In this document: one piece after another, positions 35,431 to 46,379 of the stretch
Layout of the letters: each line of letters begins with the position of its first letter
Numbering within the stretch: the first letter of the stretch is position 1
Assembly (NCBI GenBank): GCA_030062745.1
Contig: CP099847.1
Span: 29,064,923 to 29,128,922, forward strand
DNA: 64,000 bases
Direction of reading: 5' to 3'
Source: Capitulum mitella
Taxonomy: Eukaryota > Arthropoda > Thecostraca > Pollicipedomorpha > Pollicipedidae
Notes under the pieces: generated by a model
Database searches by the model: none
What the model was told of the DNA's origin: nothing
What the model saw: the letters and a program-made list of their open reading frames with translations, nothing else
Made by a program: the position numbers and the translations under genes

Positions 35431-36676
35431 AGGCGGTGCCTGTTAAATATTCGATGCACGATATTACCCACAATGGCGCCTTTCAACCATCCCCTATATC
35501 CGAAAGGAAGATGAACTACTCAGGCCCCATGACGTCATCCGATGTGACCCGGACTCAGCTAAATGCATTCCACCAATCCAATAGAGATCATCTCGGTAGA
35601 TCTGGAGAAGATGATGACGATGAAAAGATGACAAAATGAAGAAAAAATGAAGAGAATGTTGCATTTTTATTCATTCGCTTTTAGTCGCCTTAATAGAACT
35701 GAATTAGCTTCCCTGCGCCTATGGACACATTCATCAGTCAAAATCTCTGCCAAATTCCGTATGACAAAAGAGCCGTCAGCATCACCATTTACAGAATGAG
35801 CATGACTCTAAAAAAAATTTGCAGCCGGCTTCCCGATCGTGATCCGTTCCACACGCACCACAGAAGCCATCCTATAGCCGGACACGCGTAAGTCCGTCCT
35901 CCGCCGACCATTGCTCGGCCGTGCGCTCCGCCTCCCCATTTCACCGAATCAAAAAACGAATTAATGACCAGCTGTACAATTCAAACGACACAAGGCGCTT
36001 GCAGTGCAGCAAAGCTTCAGCGCTCTAGCATTCTTGTTGTTGCCGTGACTGACAAAAGCCCATGAGGAATGGAAAAGTCTAAAAGTCATCAAAAAATCGC
36101 TTTTATCTTATGTACTCCAGCAATGCCACTAATATTCAGTATTCGAGAAAACTCGGTTTTGCGCAACGTTCATTTATTTGTCCTCAGCGCTGATGTCCAC
36201 AAACGCCATTTCAAATTTAGGCTTGTGGTAATGTCAGTTTTATTTTTATTACAGTGCCCAGTTCTTGTATCCATACAAAAGAGCCGTAATTCCTTTTTAC
36301 CTCTGGCAGAGTGTGCCACCAATATGTTTTACGTCGAGCTGAGGGCATTTTATCGCGGCATATTTTTTAATTCAACTCATCACATGGTGTTAGGGAGTAC
36401 ATAATTATGATTCATTATTGATGATGAATGATTCGCATATTGTTTAACTGTTGATCGTTATCCCGATGGACTGTGCACAGAATCGAATAGAACTGCTCAC
36501 ACTTTGTTCGGCAAATGTTGGGTCGCACAGTCTGACAACATTCCAAGTTATCACTTGTGCACTGACATATACTTGTCCCCAAGGAGGTCAAAAGGCAGCT
36601 AACTGGAGTCAGAAACTCCACCAGATTGGGCATGTAATAAATAAATGCTGTCTTAGGCCATCTAAAGCATCCCAGG

Positions 36677-36682
36677 TTTATT
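36677..36682 (-). terminator. Candidate poly(A) signal for gene C
   Basis: AATAAA on the minus strand, about 360 bases downstream of the gene C stop codon, a usual 3' UTR length. Its support depends on the exon being real. Confidence 0.3.
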
Positions 36683-37040
36683 TGAATGTTTCTTTTCCGA
36701 TCTGGATGAAATGCCTGCTTTATATCAACATTAGTACCCATGCGAACATCTGCTTGCATTTAGTGGCCGTAAACATACCTTTCTTGGTCCCGCTCTAGTT
36801 CGCTTGTCTTCATTTGCACGCGCACGCGCAACATATAACATCAACAGCCATCTGTTTACTGACCCGACGTTTATGATGGCAGCCCGGTGCGGACAGGGCG
36901 GAACAATACACCTTCAGCCTGCCGTCCGTGAGATAGTTTCAGCCGTAACTGCCAGCACGGCACCGATTTCGCACGAACAGCCGCTGCACCGCTCTTGGCA
37001 CAGCTGTTAAGATCGCTGCCAGAGCAGGGCGGTTACGCTC

Positions 37041-37152
37041 TTACAGCACGGCGTCGTCCCGCCGGCCCACGCACGTGCCGTTGAAGCCCAGCGGCGGGCC
37101 TCTGCCGCCGGGGAACCGCGCCAAACGGCGGAATCGTATGAGGTAGCGGACG
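37041..37152 (-). CDS. Gene C: putative terminal exon (basic, single Cys, ends DDAVL)
   Basis: After an AG (GAAGGCAG/C) the frame reads VRYLIRFRRLARF, a Gly/Pro turn, then GFNGTCVGRRDDAVL and TAA. Third positions are G or C in about 33 of 37 codons. The competing 83-codon frame over the same bases lacks this bias. NGT is a possible N-glycosylation site. The intron would end in phase 2. A better pyrimidine-CAG site 18 bases upstream (TTTTCAG) leads to an in-frame TGA in this frame, which weakens the model. Earlier exons were not identified. The family is unknown to me. Confidence 0.42.
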
Positions 37153-37259
37153 CTGCCTTCTCACGACTGAAAACCGCACTACACCCACGCACCTGATGCA
37201 GCGTGTTTGAATTTAACAGCGGGAACTGTCCACTGCTGACTGCCTCGCGGCCCCACAAT

Positions 37260-37404
37260 CGGCGTCAGCCTCTCCAAGCCTGCCGGTCTCAGCTTTCAGT
37301 GCTACTCACTTGTTACCGGTCGAGCATTGAGGTCTCCGGTGTTCTCACACGCCAATCGTCCGGCGTCGAAGTTACCAAGCCACCCACCTGCTCTCGACCC
37401 TCTC

Positions 37405-37443
<39 letters not shown>

Positions 37444-37960
37444 ACGACCGACTCCGACATTCTCCGGGGCGCGTGAGCTCCGACGGCAGGCGCCGGCGTG
37501 CGTCGTCGCTGTTGACCGCGTCAGAGGACGAGCGGCGCCGTCGGCGCTCGAGCAGGAAGCCGCCGCCCGTTAGCCGCTTCACGGCGGGAATTCCGCGAGT
37601 CACTCGCGGCTCGCGCCCAGGCCCCGCGCGCGCCTCTCGAAGCCGGCTGACGCGTCCTCGCGTCACACGGTCGTCACGTCACCCGGCCGTCACGTCTCTG
37701 CCGAGGCGGGGGAGGAGCGGCGCCTGCCACGGTCGCGTCTCCGGCGGACCGACTGCCGACGGACGCGGACCGACGCGGCCGCGGCGCCGGCCGCCGGCCG
37801 CGCGTGAGCCGCGATCGCCGCCTCCGTTAGGCGGTTCCGGTCCGGTGGCCGCGCCCGGCTGGGGACGACGCCCGAGCGTGCGCCGGCTGGGGACGACGCA
37901 GCCCTGCAGTGGCGGGAGAGGGAATCGATGGAATGGCCCGCCTTGGAAAGAGAGGGTGTA
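37260..37960. promoter_or_regulatory. GC island upstream of the gene C last exon
   Basis: A GC-rich block with a (CCG)n tract and open frames of 252 (plus) and 117 (minus) codons, both Arg/Ser/Pro-rich as expected from composition. Two donor-like sites on the minus strand at 37.2-37.3 kb do not give a sound exon. Confidence 0.3.
37402..37443 (+). repeat. (CCG)n trinucleotide tract
   Basis: About 13 CCG units inside a GC island. Poly-Ala readings occur on both strands. No gene is assigned to it. Confidence 0.9.
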
Positions 37961-39069
37961 AGGGGGAGGTTAGCTGCCGGCGAGGAAGGCAGCGCTCCAT
38001 GAGTTTGTGATGCTGCCTTGCATGGAAATGGATTCTTCTGTTCTTTTGGGCACATTCTACGTTTCGAAGTGCTAAAAGCCATTTAACCAAATCACCTTGG
38101 AAGTAACGATTTATCAAAGCAAGATGCATCTACATTCACCTAGCTGCAGTAAAACCATACGCATGACAATGCGGGTTGCGCACATATTTTACTGCCCTGC
38201 ACGGCCGTTCCACCCGTAATTAGGCTTTATGCCTGAAGTAACTCATTTTTAACCAGTGCATATTACGTTGAGTGCACTTTAAATGGCCCTATTTACCTTT
38301 AAGGGACCTGACCTCATAATTCATGGCCTAATGTCTACAGTTCATGATGGCTCATACACTACATGAGCTAAATAACGGTGTTATACTTGGGAAAACAGAT
38401 TAGCGTGATCCAGGTGTAGACGATACGCAGGAATGTGGTATTAACCACGACTGTCAAGATGAATATTATATGTATGTAATATTTATATTTGTGTTGTATA
38501 TACTGTCATACATATATGTATCCGGTATATGTATATACCGGATCGTATTTAATCATGGGGGCAAAGCAAAATTTCGAGGCCCTTTGATCATGAGAGGCCC
38601 CCTTTTCTACGAAGGGCCCTCATCCCCCCAAAAGTTCATGTTTTAATTAATGGAAGTCGTATTTCGCCCGACCGGACGGGGTAAGTCTACAATCCAGTCG
38701 TGCGTTGTGCGAACTCTGGTATTCAACCGCTAAACTGGGCAGGTGCGGCACAGCTTGCACCGCGAACTCCTGACGTCCACAGCCAGACAGCTGGTCGGAA
38801 GCCGAGACAGCTGGCGCGGTGGCAACGGAATCCAAGTCTAATTACCTTACTGATTGATACAAAAATTAAGAAAACCCCTACATCAACTGAGCACATAACG
38901 CAATGTTCTTGCGTTAATATGTAACAACACATAACACAATGATGTTCTATATGCTAACATTCTACTGCCTGGACCATACAAGACATTGTGTAGAGAAACT
39001 TCACGAACTAATACAATGTTCAAAATGGAGGCTAACTCAAGCAATTCAGTTTCCGCTCTCGGATGGAAA

Positions 39070-39200
39070 CCAGGGGCCCCCTAACATGGTCCGAACTCTG
39101 TCAGAGGCCTACTGGGTCCATTCCGCGAGGCCGCTTAAAAGCTGTAAGTTCCAGGTGTCTGGATCACTTTTGAGCGTGATCAGGGGTGCGGTTTCCTGTC
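39070..39200 (+). repeat. Isolated relative of the 145-bp satellite unit
   Basis: GGGGCCCCCTAACATGGTCC, GGGTCCATTCCGCGAGGCC, and CACTTTTGAGCGTGATC match the unit of the array 1.3 kb away. It may be a seed or a remnant. Confidence 0.55.
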
Positions 39201-40379
39201 TTTTTGTGAATCCTCCGGTACCCACGAAGTGGAAATGGGCACTCATAATATGGCTTGGGCACCCACAACTTAAACTATGTTTAAATATTGAAATACGGTC
39301 ATATTCTCAGGCCCATAACGTTAACCACCCCAAATCAGCTCTATCAACGATAATCGGGACTTATTTACTCCACGGTCACCCACCAATTGCTTTTCCCCAT
39401 CACCTTCCAAGTAAATTGTGTCAGGGATCGTAGAGCAAGGTCCTCCATTAAAGGGAACATATGTATACTGAAATCGTGATTTTCAATTGTACACGTAAGA
39501 CTGAAAGATATATTTTTATGAATCGAAGCGTAGGTACTATTCATTTTTGCCAACCCGCTCTCATTCGCTCATATTTTACTGGGGTATGCACGCGAGCTGT
39601 GAGCCCAAGTTTAATCTGTTTACCTCATTTTCTTTTCAACACCAAATTCGCGGATAGAACGTGTTATCGTGTCGTTAGCCTCAGCAATGTCGAAGCTGAC
39701 AACAGTTGACGAACACCGAAATTATTAAGTTGGACATCATGGATTCAAGCAAGTACCGCTGCAGTTCCACGAATTTCCCCCTCAAGTATGCATTACGTGA
39801 ATAGGTTGAAATACATTAACGTTGCTTGTCAAAACAATTGTCGCCACCGTTTACAACTGCTTGTGTTATAGCAAAAAAGGGTGTTGGATAAGCATCGGCT
39901 GCGTCCAAGGTTTACGTGCATATTTTCTGCTCGCTGACTGCTTCCTTTCTCTGGCATTGTGTTATTGTATTTGACACATAGATAGCACCACCGATAAATA
40001 CAGAAACTAAAATACTTGGAATATTGGTCTAAGATGACCAAAATGCACTTTTTACTTGCTTGATTATTCATAACCAATTTTAAATATTCCCCTGGATGTA
40101 TTTTTGAAATATTGGACGAACCAGATATATTTCCTTTAAGGACGTCGCTGCCATGAAAGCCATCTATGGTTTACGTATCCTTCTGTAACTGTCCCCCGTA
40201 ATACCTTTTCAAATTCATTTCTGTGAACTTTAGGCATAAACGCCTGTCACGGCCCCCTCCCCCGCCCCCGATACGTAATGTCTGGATGTCCCCATATGCG
40301 TTTTGGGCACCTACATCATTTTCCAAAAACCACACCCATGAGCGTAATTAGCGCAAGGTCCTCTTACGGACGGATGCTG

Positions 40380-41090
40380 GGCGCCCCCCGAGACCCGGAC
40401 TGGTTTAGCGAAGGCCCCCCTGGGTCCATTCTATGAGGCCTTCCGGAAAACTGTAGGTTCCCGGGCCCTGTTTTGCTTTTGAGTGATAACCGGTGCGAGG
40501 CCTTCTTTCGGACCTAAGCCGCGGGCCCCCTAGCAGGGCTTCAAACCCCAGTTTAGCGCAGGCCACCCCGGTTCATTAATTCTGCGAGGCCCACTGAAAA
40601 TTGTGTGGTCCTGGTCGCTGGACCACCTTTGAGTGTAATCGGTACGAGGCCCTCATTCGGACCTTAGGCCGGGGCCCCCAGCAGGGTTCGAAATTTGAGT
40701 CGGCGCAGGCCAGCCCTGTCGATGAATTCTGTGAGGCCCCCTGAAAATCGTGAGGTCCTGGTCGCTGGACCACCTTTAAGTGTAATCGGTACGAGGCCCT
40801 TTCTCGGACTTAAGCCGGGACCCCCTAACAGGGTTTGAACCCCGGTTCAGCGCAGGCCACCCCGGTCCATTAATTCTGAGGCCCCTGAAAATTCTGAGTC
40901 CTGGTCGCTGGACCATCTTTGAATGCAATCACTCGAGGCCCTCCTATTTGATGGAAGCCGGGCTCCCTAGCAGGGTCCGAACTGTGTGTCGGGGTAGACC
41001 AGCCCGGTCCATTCCGCGAGGCCCCTTAAAAATTGCAAGTTCGCGGTCTCTGGCCAGCTTTGGGTCCAACCTGTTTGAGGCCCCTACTGG
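40380..41090 (+). repeat. 145-bp tandem satellite, about 4.7 units
   Basis: A GAGGCCCCCTGAAAATTG-like box recurs at about 40435, 40588, 40733, 40880 and 41019, with spacings of 139-153. Each unit also holds TCCTGGTCGCTGGACCACC, CGGTACGAGGCCCT and GCAGGGTTCGAA-like text. Divergence grows toward both edges. A related single unit lies near 39070-39200. Confidence 0.8.
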
Positions 41091-41462
41091 AAGAAGCTGA
41101 GGCACCTAACAAAGTAAGCCTTGAAAGAACAGGCATGCCATATGCCTACTTCCTCGCCTGCATAGTTGCATTTTCCTTTCTCTTTTTTGCGTTTTGGCGT
41201 GTTCGTCGCTTTCATCCACGTTTTCTTTTCTGTTCAATTTCTTACGAGGCCCCCAAGATCATAAATGAGGGGGGGGGGGTAGAAACATAGTCTTGCCCCG
41301 ACCCGTCGCAAATGGGGGGCAGCTGTTCCCTCGCCCCCACTTCCGTCGCCTTTGTACATCGTTAAAAATGACAGCATATCTGTCATTGACGTGCTTCTTT
41401 GATAACGATCTGATACTCAGAATCAGTAGTTTTCCATCATCAGGAAAGCCGGTTAGAAGGGT

Positions 41463-41522
41463 GCCCCTTTTACATTGAAATGTTTCGTCAGTCCTGCCTA
41501 CATCATCAGATAACATAGGCAC
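41463..41522 (-). ncRNA. Hammerhead-ribozyme-like motif
   Basis: Minus-strand order: CTGATGA (41503-41509), 15 bases, CGAAAC (41482-41487), then a hairpin of ACAT, loop TTCA, ATGT (41472-41483) that would be stem III, followed by A at 41471, the expected cleavage position. GTGCC before the core and GGCAC after the site could form the outer part of stem I. Stem II is poor (no G-C closing pair). Hammerheads are known in Penelope-like terminal repeats, and a nuclease fragment of that class lies upstream on the same strand. Confidence 0.4.
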
Positions 41523-41918
41523 AACTTTACATAACAACAATACACAAAACATTTGTGGTCGTCCCGGGTCTAACTAAGGCCGTCTATACCGGCCAAACGC
41601 CTCTGCATTCACGACTCAAATGCCATCCAATGTCATGAAAATATCTACAGCGAGGCACAGTACATATTTGTTGAAACCTTTGATAATGACGAACACTAGG
41701 ACTCACGTCACTTCATTCTTTTTCACATACTCCTTCTCTCCTATCTTACATTCTAAGAGCCAGAGGTTGGCCGTCACACAGCCACTGTGTGCCGTGCATG
41801 TCCATCTGCCATTTGATGGTGGGATCTTTATTCCGGGTGTAAACAACCTCCAATACTTTCATCTTTCCATCCTTGGCACACTTGGCCAGAATAGTGGTAC
41901 TGCTCACTAATTCAGAAC

Positions 41919-42031
41919 GTGTCAGTTCGAATCGGAGTGGGTCTCATATGCCATTTTGGTGCACCATCCTCTACGTGCATCATCAGCCGTCTCGATAGTG
42001 CAGTTATAATATGGCCGATGTATGAGTTTGG
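41919..42031 (-). pseudogene. GIY-YIG fragment of a Penelope-like element
   Basis: On the minus strand the reading is SYIGHIITALSRRLMMHVED, then GAPKWHM. It keeps the YIG and SRRL signatures. It lies in inverted order to the fragment at 42343. A hammerhead-like motif sits about 400 bases downstream on the same strand. Confidence 0.55.
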
Positions 42032-42342
42032 TCAGCGCGACATTATGTTTGTCTTTTGCAGTAGGGAGTCATCTCTTGATAGGTTGTTGCTGATAATCAG
42101 GCCCAGTGCCCTGGGGCCTTCGTGTAAATTGTGAGTTTGATGTTTTCAGGATTTGATGGGGTACAGGTCCTTGCTACCATGTCGCGGATAGCTTTCTCTT
42201 CAGCCTTACAGGCAGCTGACATTCTACTGACAGTATATCGGCACGTCAGTTCTCACTTTTCATGCCAGTTCTTACGTTGCTGAAAACGATCAGCGTAGCA
42301 CACGAGTTCATATGCTCTATAGGCGACTGAGCGTGCCGACCA

Positions 42343-42438
42343 AATTCGTCATACATCGGCTGTACCATAACTTCACTATCGAGACGGCTCACGTTGCACC
42401 TACACATTGACATTTCTTTGCTGTGGCGGAGGATTGTT

Positions 42439-42440
<2 letters not shown>
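42343..42440 (+). pseudogene. GIY-YIG fragment, cut by a (TA)n tract
   Basis: NSSYIGCTITSLSRRLTLHL matches the minus-strand fragment at 41919-42031. Coding similarity stops where the (TA)n tract begins at 42442. Confidence 0.5.

Positions 42441-42441
<1 letters not shown>

Positions 42442-42497
<56 letters not shown>
42442..42497 (+). repeat. (TA)n microsatellite next to GIY-YIG fragments
   Basis: A TA tract with one interruption, lying between two Penelope-like nuclease fragments. Confidence 0.95.
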
Positions 42498-42498
<1 letters not shown>

Positions 42499-42628
42499 GA
42501 GTAATCCTCAGCAATAAAGTCACACAAACACAGGTCGACACATTATCTCCAACAGAGTGAAATACATATAACCTCACACTAAACATAACCCACTCATTTT
42601 CTTTAAAACCAACAGAATAGGAAATCTA

Positions 42629-42871
42629 GTGCCCATACCAGTGTATCTGTCAGTTCAGTTGTCCACGCGAGGACTTCGTCACACTGGGAACTACATCAGT
42701 TTGACAACCGCCACCCTCTCAAACCGCCTGACAATGTACCTCACGAAGGAACATCCAGCCAGCACTTTCTCCACGTACATGCATCACCGCAAAATAACAC
42801 GCACGGACTTAACACAAGACAGAACAATACTTAAAAGGGCCATGAATAAAATAATGCTTCAGTTTATCTAA
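42629..42871 (+). pseudogene. GIY-YIG fragment of a Penelope-like element
   Basis: YISLTTATLSNRLTMYL, then STYMHHRKITRTDL and RTILKRAMNKI, follows the same nuclease pattern with YIG worn to YIS. The open frame is 80 codons. It lies just past the (TA)n tract that cuts the fragment at 42343. Confidence 0.5.
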
Positions 42872-43268
42872 GCACTACTCATTCAGGATAAAAACTGCTA
42901 TTAACGAATAAGTGAGGTGATTAATCATCTGAGAGCTCCTGTCATTAAGTTCGAAATATGAACATGGCTCACACAAATCATCACCAACTGGCCGTGCAAA
43001 AAATGTGTGATGCACGTGATAAAGATTCGTGTTTCTTAATTCCTAAAATGTCGTATTGCCGGAACTTTACCCACTTTGAAAATGGAGCTAGATAATCCGA
43101 AACGTCAGTGATAAACGCACTTTTGAAGAAACGGAATGCTATAAATTCTGAAGACTACCAGACTCCGAGAATGACTTAGCACGAAAACTAGAACAGACGT
43201 AGAAGAAGCCCATTCAATACATGATTACCTTGGAATTTAATAAAACTTGCCTTGTGAAATACATACAT

Positions 43269-43272
<4 letters not shown>

Positions 43273-43319
<47 letters not shown>
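43273..43319 (+). repeat. (TA)n cap of the left inverted repeat
   Basis: A TA tract directly outside the left inverted repeat of the Penelope-like element. Confidence 0.95.
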
Positions 43320-43320
<1 letters not shown>

Positions 43321-43709
43321 CACGTATGTTCCTTACACATGTCTCATTAAAAACGGCTGCATGTTCCGTGTTTGCTTGTTTCTTGATGTATGGTTCAAGT
43401 TCTTGGACCTTTTTTTCAGCAGATTCGTCTAGATTTCATATCAGATGTACAAAATTATTCGTTTATTTACATGTTAACGTTTCGAGACACTCATATGTCA
43501 TTTTCACAGTGCCGAAGAACTGGCACAGGTAACCTTTTGAAAATTATTCGCGGTGCATGGCAGTCATTTCTTCCCATGAGATTTCTGTTAACGGACACGG
43601 ACAAAACTTTGAAACAGCTATTCACTGAAAGTCGACAGACAACGGGCAGTACTTAAATGCAACCAGCAAGTGTTCGAGGCGTTAGAAGACCAGCGTCATT
43701 CGGACATTT

Positions 43710-43850
43710 GTAAGACGTGCATTTAAATACTGCCCGGACTGGACTAACTTGCACTCTGAATTGGTAAAAATTAGGCAAATCCTCGTGAACAATGGCTTCT
43801 CTAATACTAACATTGAAGCAGTAATGCAAGGACACACATGGACAAGCCTT
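43710..43850 (+). pseudogene. Penelope-like post-RT fragment
   Basis: VRRAFKYCPDWTNLHSELVK, then IRQILVNNGFSNTNIEAVM, resembles the helical stretch after the RT of Penelope-like elements (FH-E-x-L...NGYP-type). The frames on either side are broken. Confidence 0.5.
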
Positions 43851-44042
43851 AACGGAACCGACACAGCATGACCAATCGACCCAGATTACACCTTCTCCGG
43901 AACCAAATGACAGCCTCCTACAAACAAGACAAAAAAGCGATAAGGGAAATCATGTCCAGATATGCTCACTTTGTTTAACCAAAACAGGACGAAAACTTAT
44001 AGGTAATCATTTACTGCAAAAACAGGAAGACTTCAGATTTTC

Positions 44043-44273
44043 TTGTCAAAAACAACCATGCACGACCAGACAAACTTAGAAACACCATTTTTTATTTGTG
44101 AATACGAAGGCTGCAAACTTCGTCCAGTGCAACATATTGGCGTTCCAACAAAGACGCTCTCTAGACGACTCACCACTTACCTACGTGACGGCGCGCCACT
44201 ATCGCACATGAGACAAGAACACAACGAGACCGTTACGCGGCAACAACTGAAGAACAGCACGACCATATCATGA
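44043..44273 (+). pseudogene. Penelope-like GIY-YIG endonuclease fragment
   Basis: CEYEGCKLRPVQHIG, TKTLSRRLTTYL, GAPLSHMRQEH and TRQQLKNSTTI follow the pattern of GIY-YIG nucleases of Penelope-like elements (usually YIG, LSRRLT-H, G-P--H, LTR--L--NT-I). The catalytic Tyr of YIG is His. The frame ends soon after. Confidence 0.6.
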
Positions 44274-44719
44274 ACATGTTATGACGTGAAATAACTTCAG
44301 ATATGTGAAAGTGTATATGTTCATAAAAACTCGCCAGCCCTAAAAAATAAATTCTTGTATCACAAAGTCACTGGGAGCAGGACGTTAGTCGTTTAGAAAC
44401 CAACGTTCCTATTAGTTTTCCTTGTCCATTTACTTACTCCCCTGCTGATGGCATATGTTTCTTGCAAACGTAGTGCACCGCGAATAATTTTCAAAAGGTT
44501 ACTTTTGTCCGTTTTTTACCTGAAGATGAAATGAGAGTGTCTCGAGACGTAGGTTTGTAAATGAATTAATAATTTTATACATGTGATAAATATGATATGC
44601 AATCTCGACAAATTTGTTAAAAGAAAGGCCCGAGAACTCTAACAAAGCATCAAGAAACGAGCAAATGTGGAGCATGCATTCGTTTTTAATAAGAAACACA
44701 CATACATACTCGCACACAC

Positions 44720-44720
<1 letters not shown>

Positions 44721-44769
<49 letters not shown>
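44721..44769 (+). repeat. (TA)n cap of the right inverted repeat
   Basis: A TA tract with one GTG interruption directly outside the right inverted repeat. A shorter TA tract follows at 44817-44835. Confidence 0.95.
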
Positions 44770-44772
<3 letters not shown>

Positions 44773-45170
44773 TTGTTGAACGCCTCCGTCTTGGCGAGGT
44801 CGACCGTCTTGTACACTATATATATATATATATATGGTGTTTATACCATACACTTTTACGCGTGTAATAATGGTAGGTGTCTGCATGTGGACGATCTCCA
44901 TGTGGTCCAATAACGTTGTCAGAATTTGCTTAAGAATTAATAATGCTAAAAATGTTGTCCACTGAAAAATGGAAAACGGTTGACCACATGGCCCCAATTA
45001 ATGGTACAATAAGAAACCATTGCATAAAGATACCATCAGTTGAGCCTACTGACCTATGAATAATCTTTTTATGAAGGAAATTTTAAGTGACAGATTTTTT
45101 TTAAAGCTGCCACATTTTTAATCGCTTCTATTCTTATCTGTATACATCGTAGGACGTAAAAGTATTTTAA

Positions 45171-46375
45171 CCCTATTCCCAGAAGGGGGGCTGAATCTGC
45201 TCCCCCTTTGGTTTTTTGCTTGCCAGTTCCAGGCTTTTTGACGCAGCTTCACGAAACTTAGTGAAGTTTCCTAGCTATGCGTTCTACGTACTGTGAGAAA
45301 ATTTTGAAATTCTGTTTTGCTCAGGGGCGGAGCCAAGCAACATTTTTTGGAGGCACTTCAGGCCATTTATGGTCCTGTTGGGGGTAAAAGGAAAATGACT
45401 TCCAAAACTAGCGTTTTAAGATAAAACTTCAACTTTTATATGGGTGTATAGCTAAATAGTTGGGCAACGTACAGATATAATTTTGTTTATCTGAGTTTAC
45501 TTTACAAAATCTGGTCAAGGTCAAAAGTCAAAATTTGGTTTCACAGTAATAATTTTTCGCTACTTTTCGAAATGCCAAACCCAGAATATATATGACGTAG
45601 TATGGTGCCCTCTACTTGTTTATCAAGTTTTAGCTTGATATCAGGTCGGGTCACGGAGCTATGACCTAAAATGCCAGTGCGCGTACCCTATATCACAATA
45701 GCCGTAAAATGGAGTTTTTGAAACAGAGTGGATTCAAATGACTGAAAACGTTTACAGGTAATATTAAATGCACACGAGATCATTCGAAGTGACTCCAAGG
45801 GTACTGGACGTTATTAAAGGTCAAAGGTCAAGAGTTTATATGAAGAACATGTGACCACAACAGTTCCCCTTTTCATGTCCCTGTCACCACCTACGCCAAC
45901 ATTTTACAAACATTGTAATACGATTTGTACTTCTTTAGCATGACATGACTAGCAGAAGCCAAAAAGTGTTTTTACCTTTTTTATTCATTCGGTTGTTGAA
46001 AAACTAATCCTCCTATTTTTCAAATCCTGTAAACTTCTATGAATTTTCTCAAAATTTAAAATGTATGAACCCATGGTAAAAGCTCCATCCATAATCTCTT
46101 AATGCATGCCAATTTCATGAAAATCGGTCCATAAACAACGGAGTTATAAGAAGTCTAAAAATATCCTCAATTTGGACTTTTGTCCCCTTCCTATATCCAC
46201 GCTTTCCAAAATATTGAAAACTCCTTTTTGTAAAAATGTAGTTTACGTCTTGACAAATTGACTGCCATTTGTTGCGGTGAAATCGGACGAGTAGCTCTCG
46301 AGATCTCAGGGAGGGGGGCCGAATCCGCCCCTTCTGCCGGGAATCGGCCATACCGCTAGCCCTCCGGGAATAGGG
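45171..46375 (+). mobile_element. piggyBac-like MITE, family 1, copy 2
   Basis: 1205 bp between TTAA sites (45167-45170 and 46376-46379), with ends CCCTATTCCC and GGGAATAGGG. It is collinear with 16237-17440 along its whole length, with scattered substitutions. It has no transposase. Confidence 0.85.
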
Positions 46376-46379
46376 TTAA

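Larger units (their letters stand above)
31500..36670. other. Mostly unassigned; probable gene B intron or upstream DNA
   Basis: It should contain gene B's missing first exon. Seen here are the palindrome at 31784, the frame at 32626, the 86-bp array, and many AGGTCA/TGACCT half-sites at 34.4-35.3 kb that suggest another decayed element of the kind at 16 kb. No TTAA-type ends were found for it. Confidence 0.4.
43273..44769 (+). mobile_element. Penelope-like element remnant in an inverted-repeat frame
   Basis: The centre encodes, on the plus strand, decayed Penelope-like sequence: post-RT region then GIY-YIG nuclease. It is bracketed by about 240-bp inverted repeats (43320-43557 and 44474-44720), and each repeat is capped on the outside by a (TA)n tract. 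Terminal repeats of Penelope-like elements may lie in inverted order, which fits. The right copy reads CCTGAAGATGA...GTCTCGAGACG on the plus strand, like the CTGAAGATGA/CGAAACG boxes often seen at such ends. Confidence 0.65.

Noticed and set aside
37203-37961. 252-codon plus-strand open frame
   Set aside because: It crosses a (CCG)n tract in a GC island and has no recognisable domain or start context.
42389-44913. Frames reading poly-(IY)
   Set aside because: These are translations of the (TA)n microsatellites.
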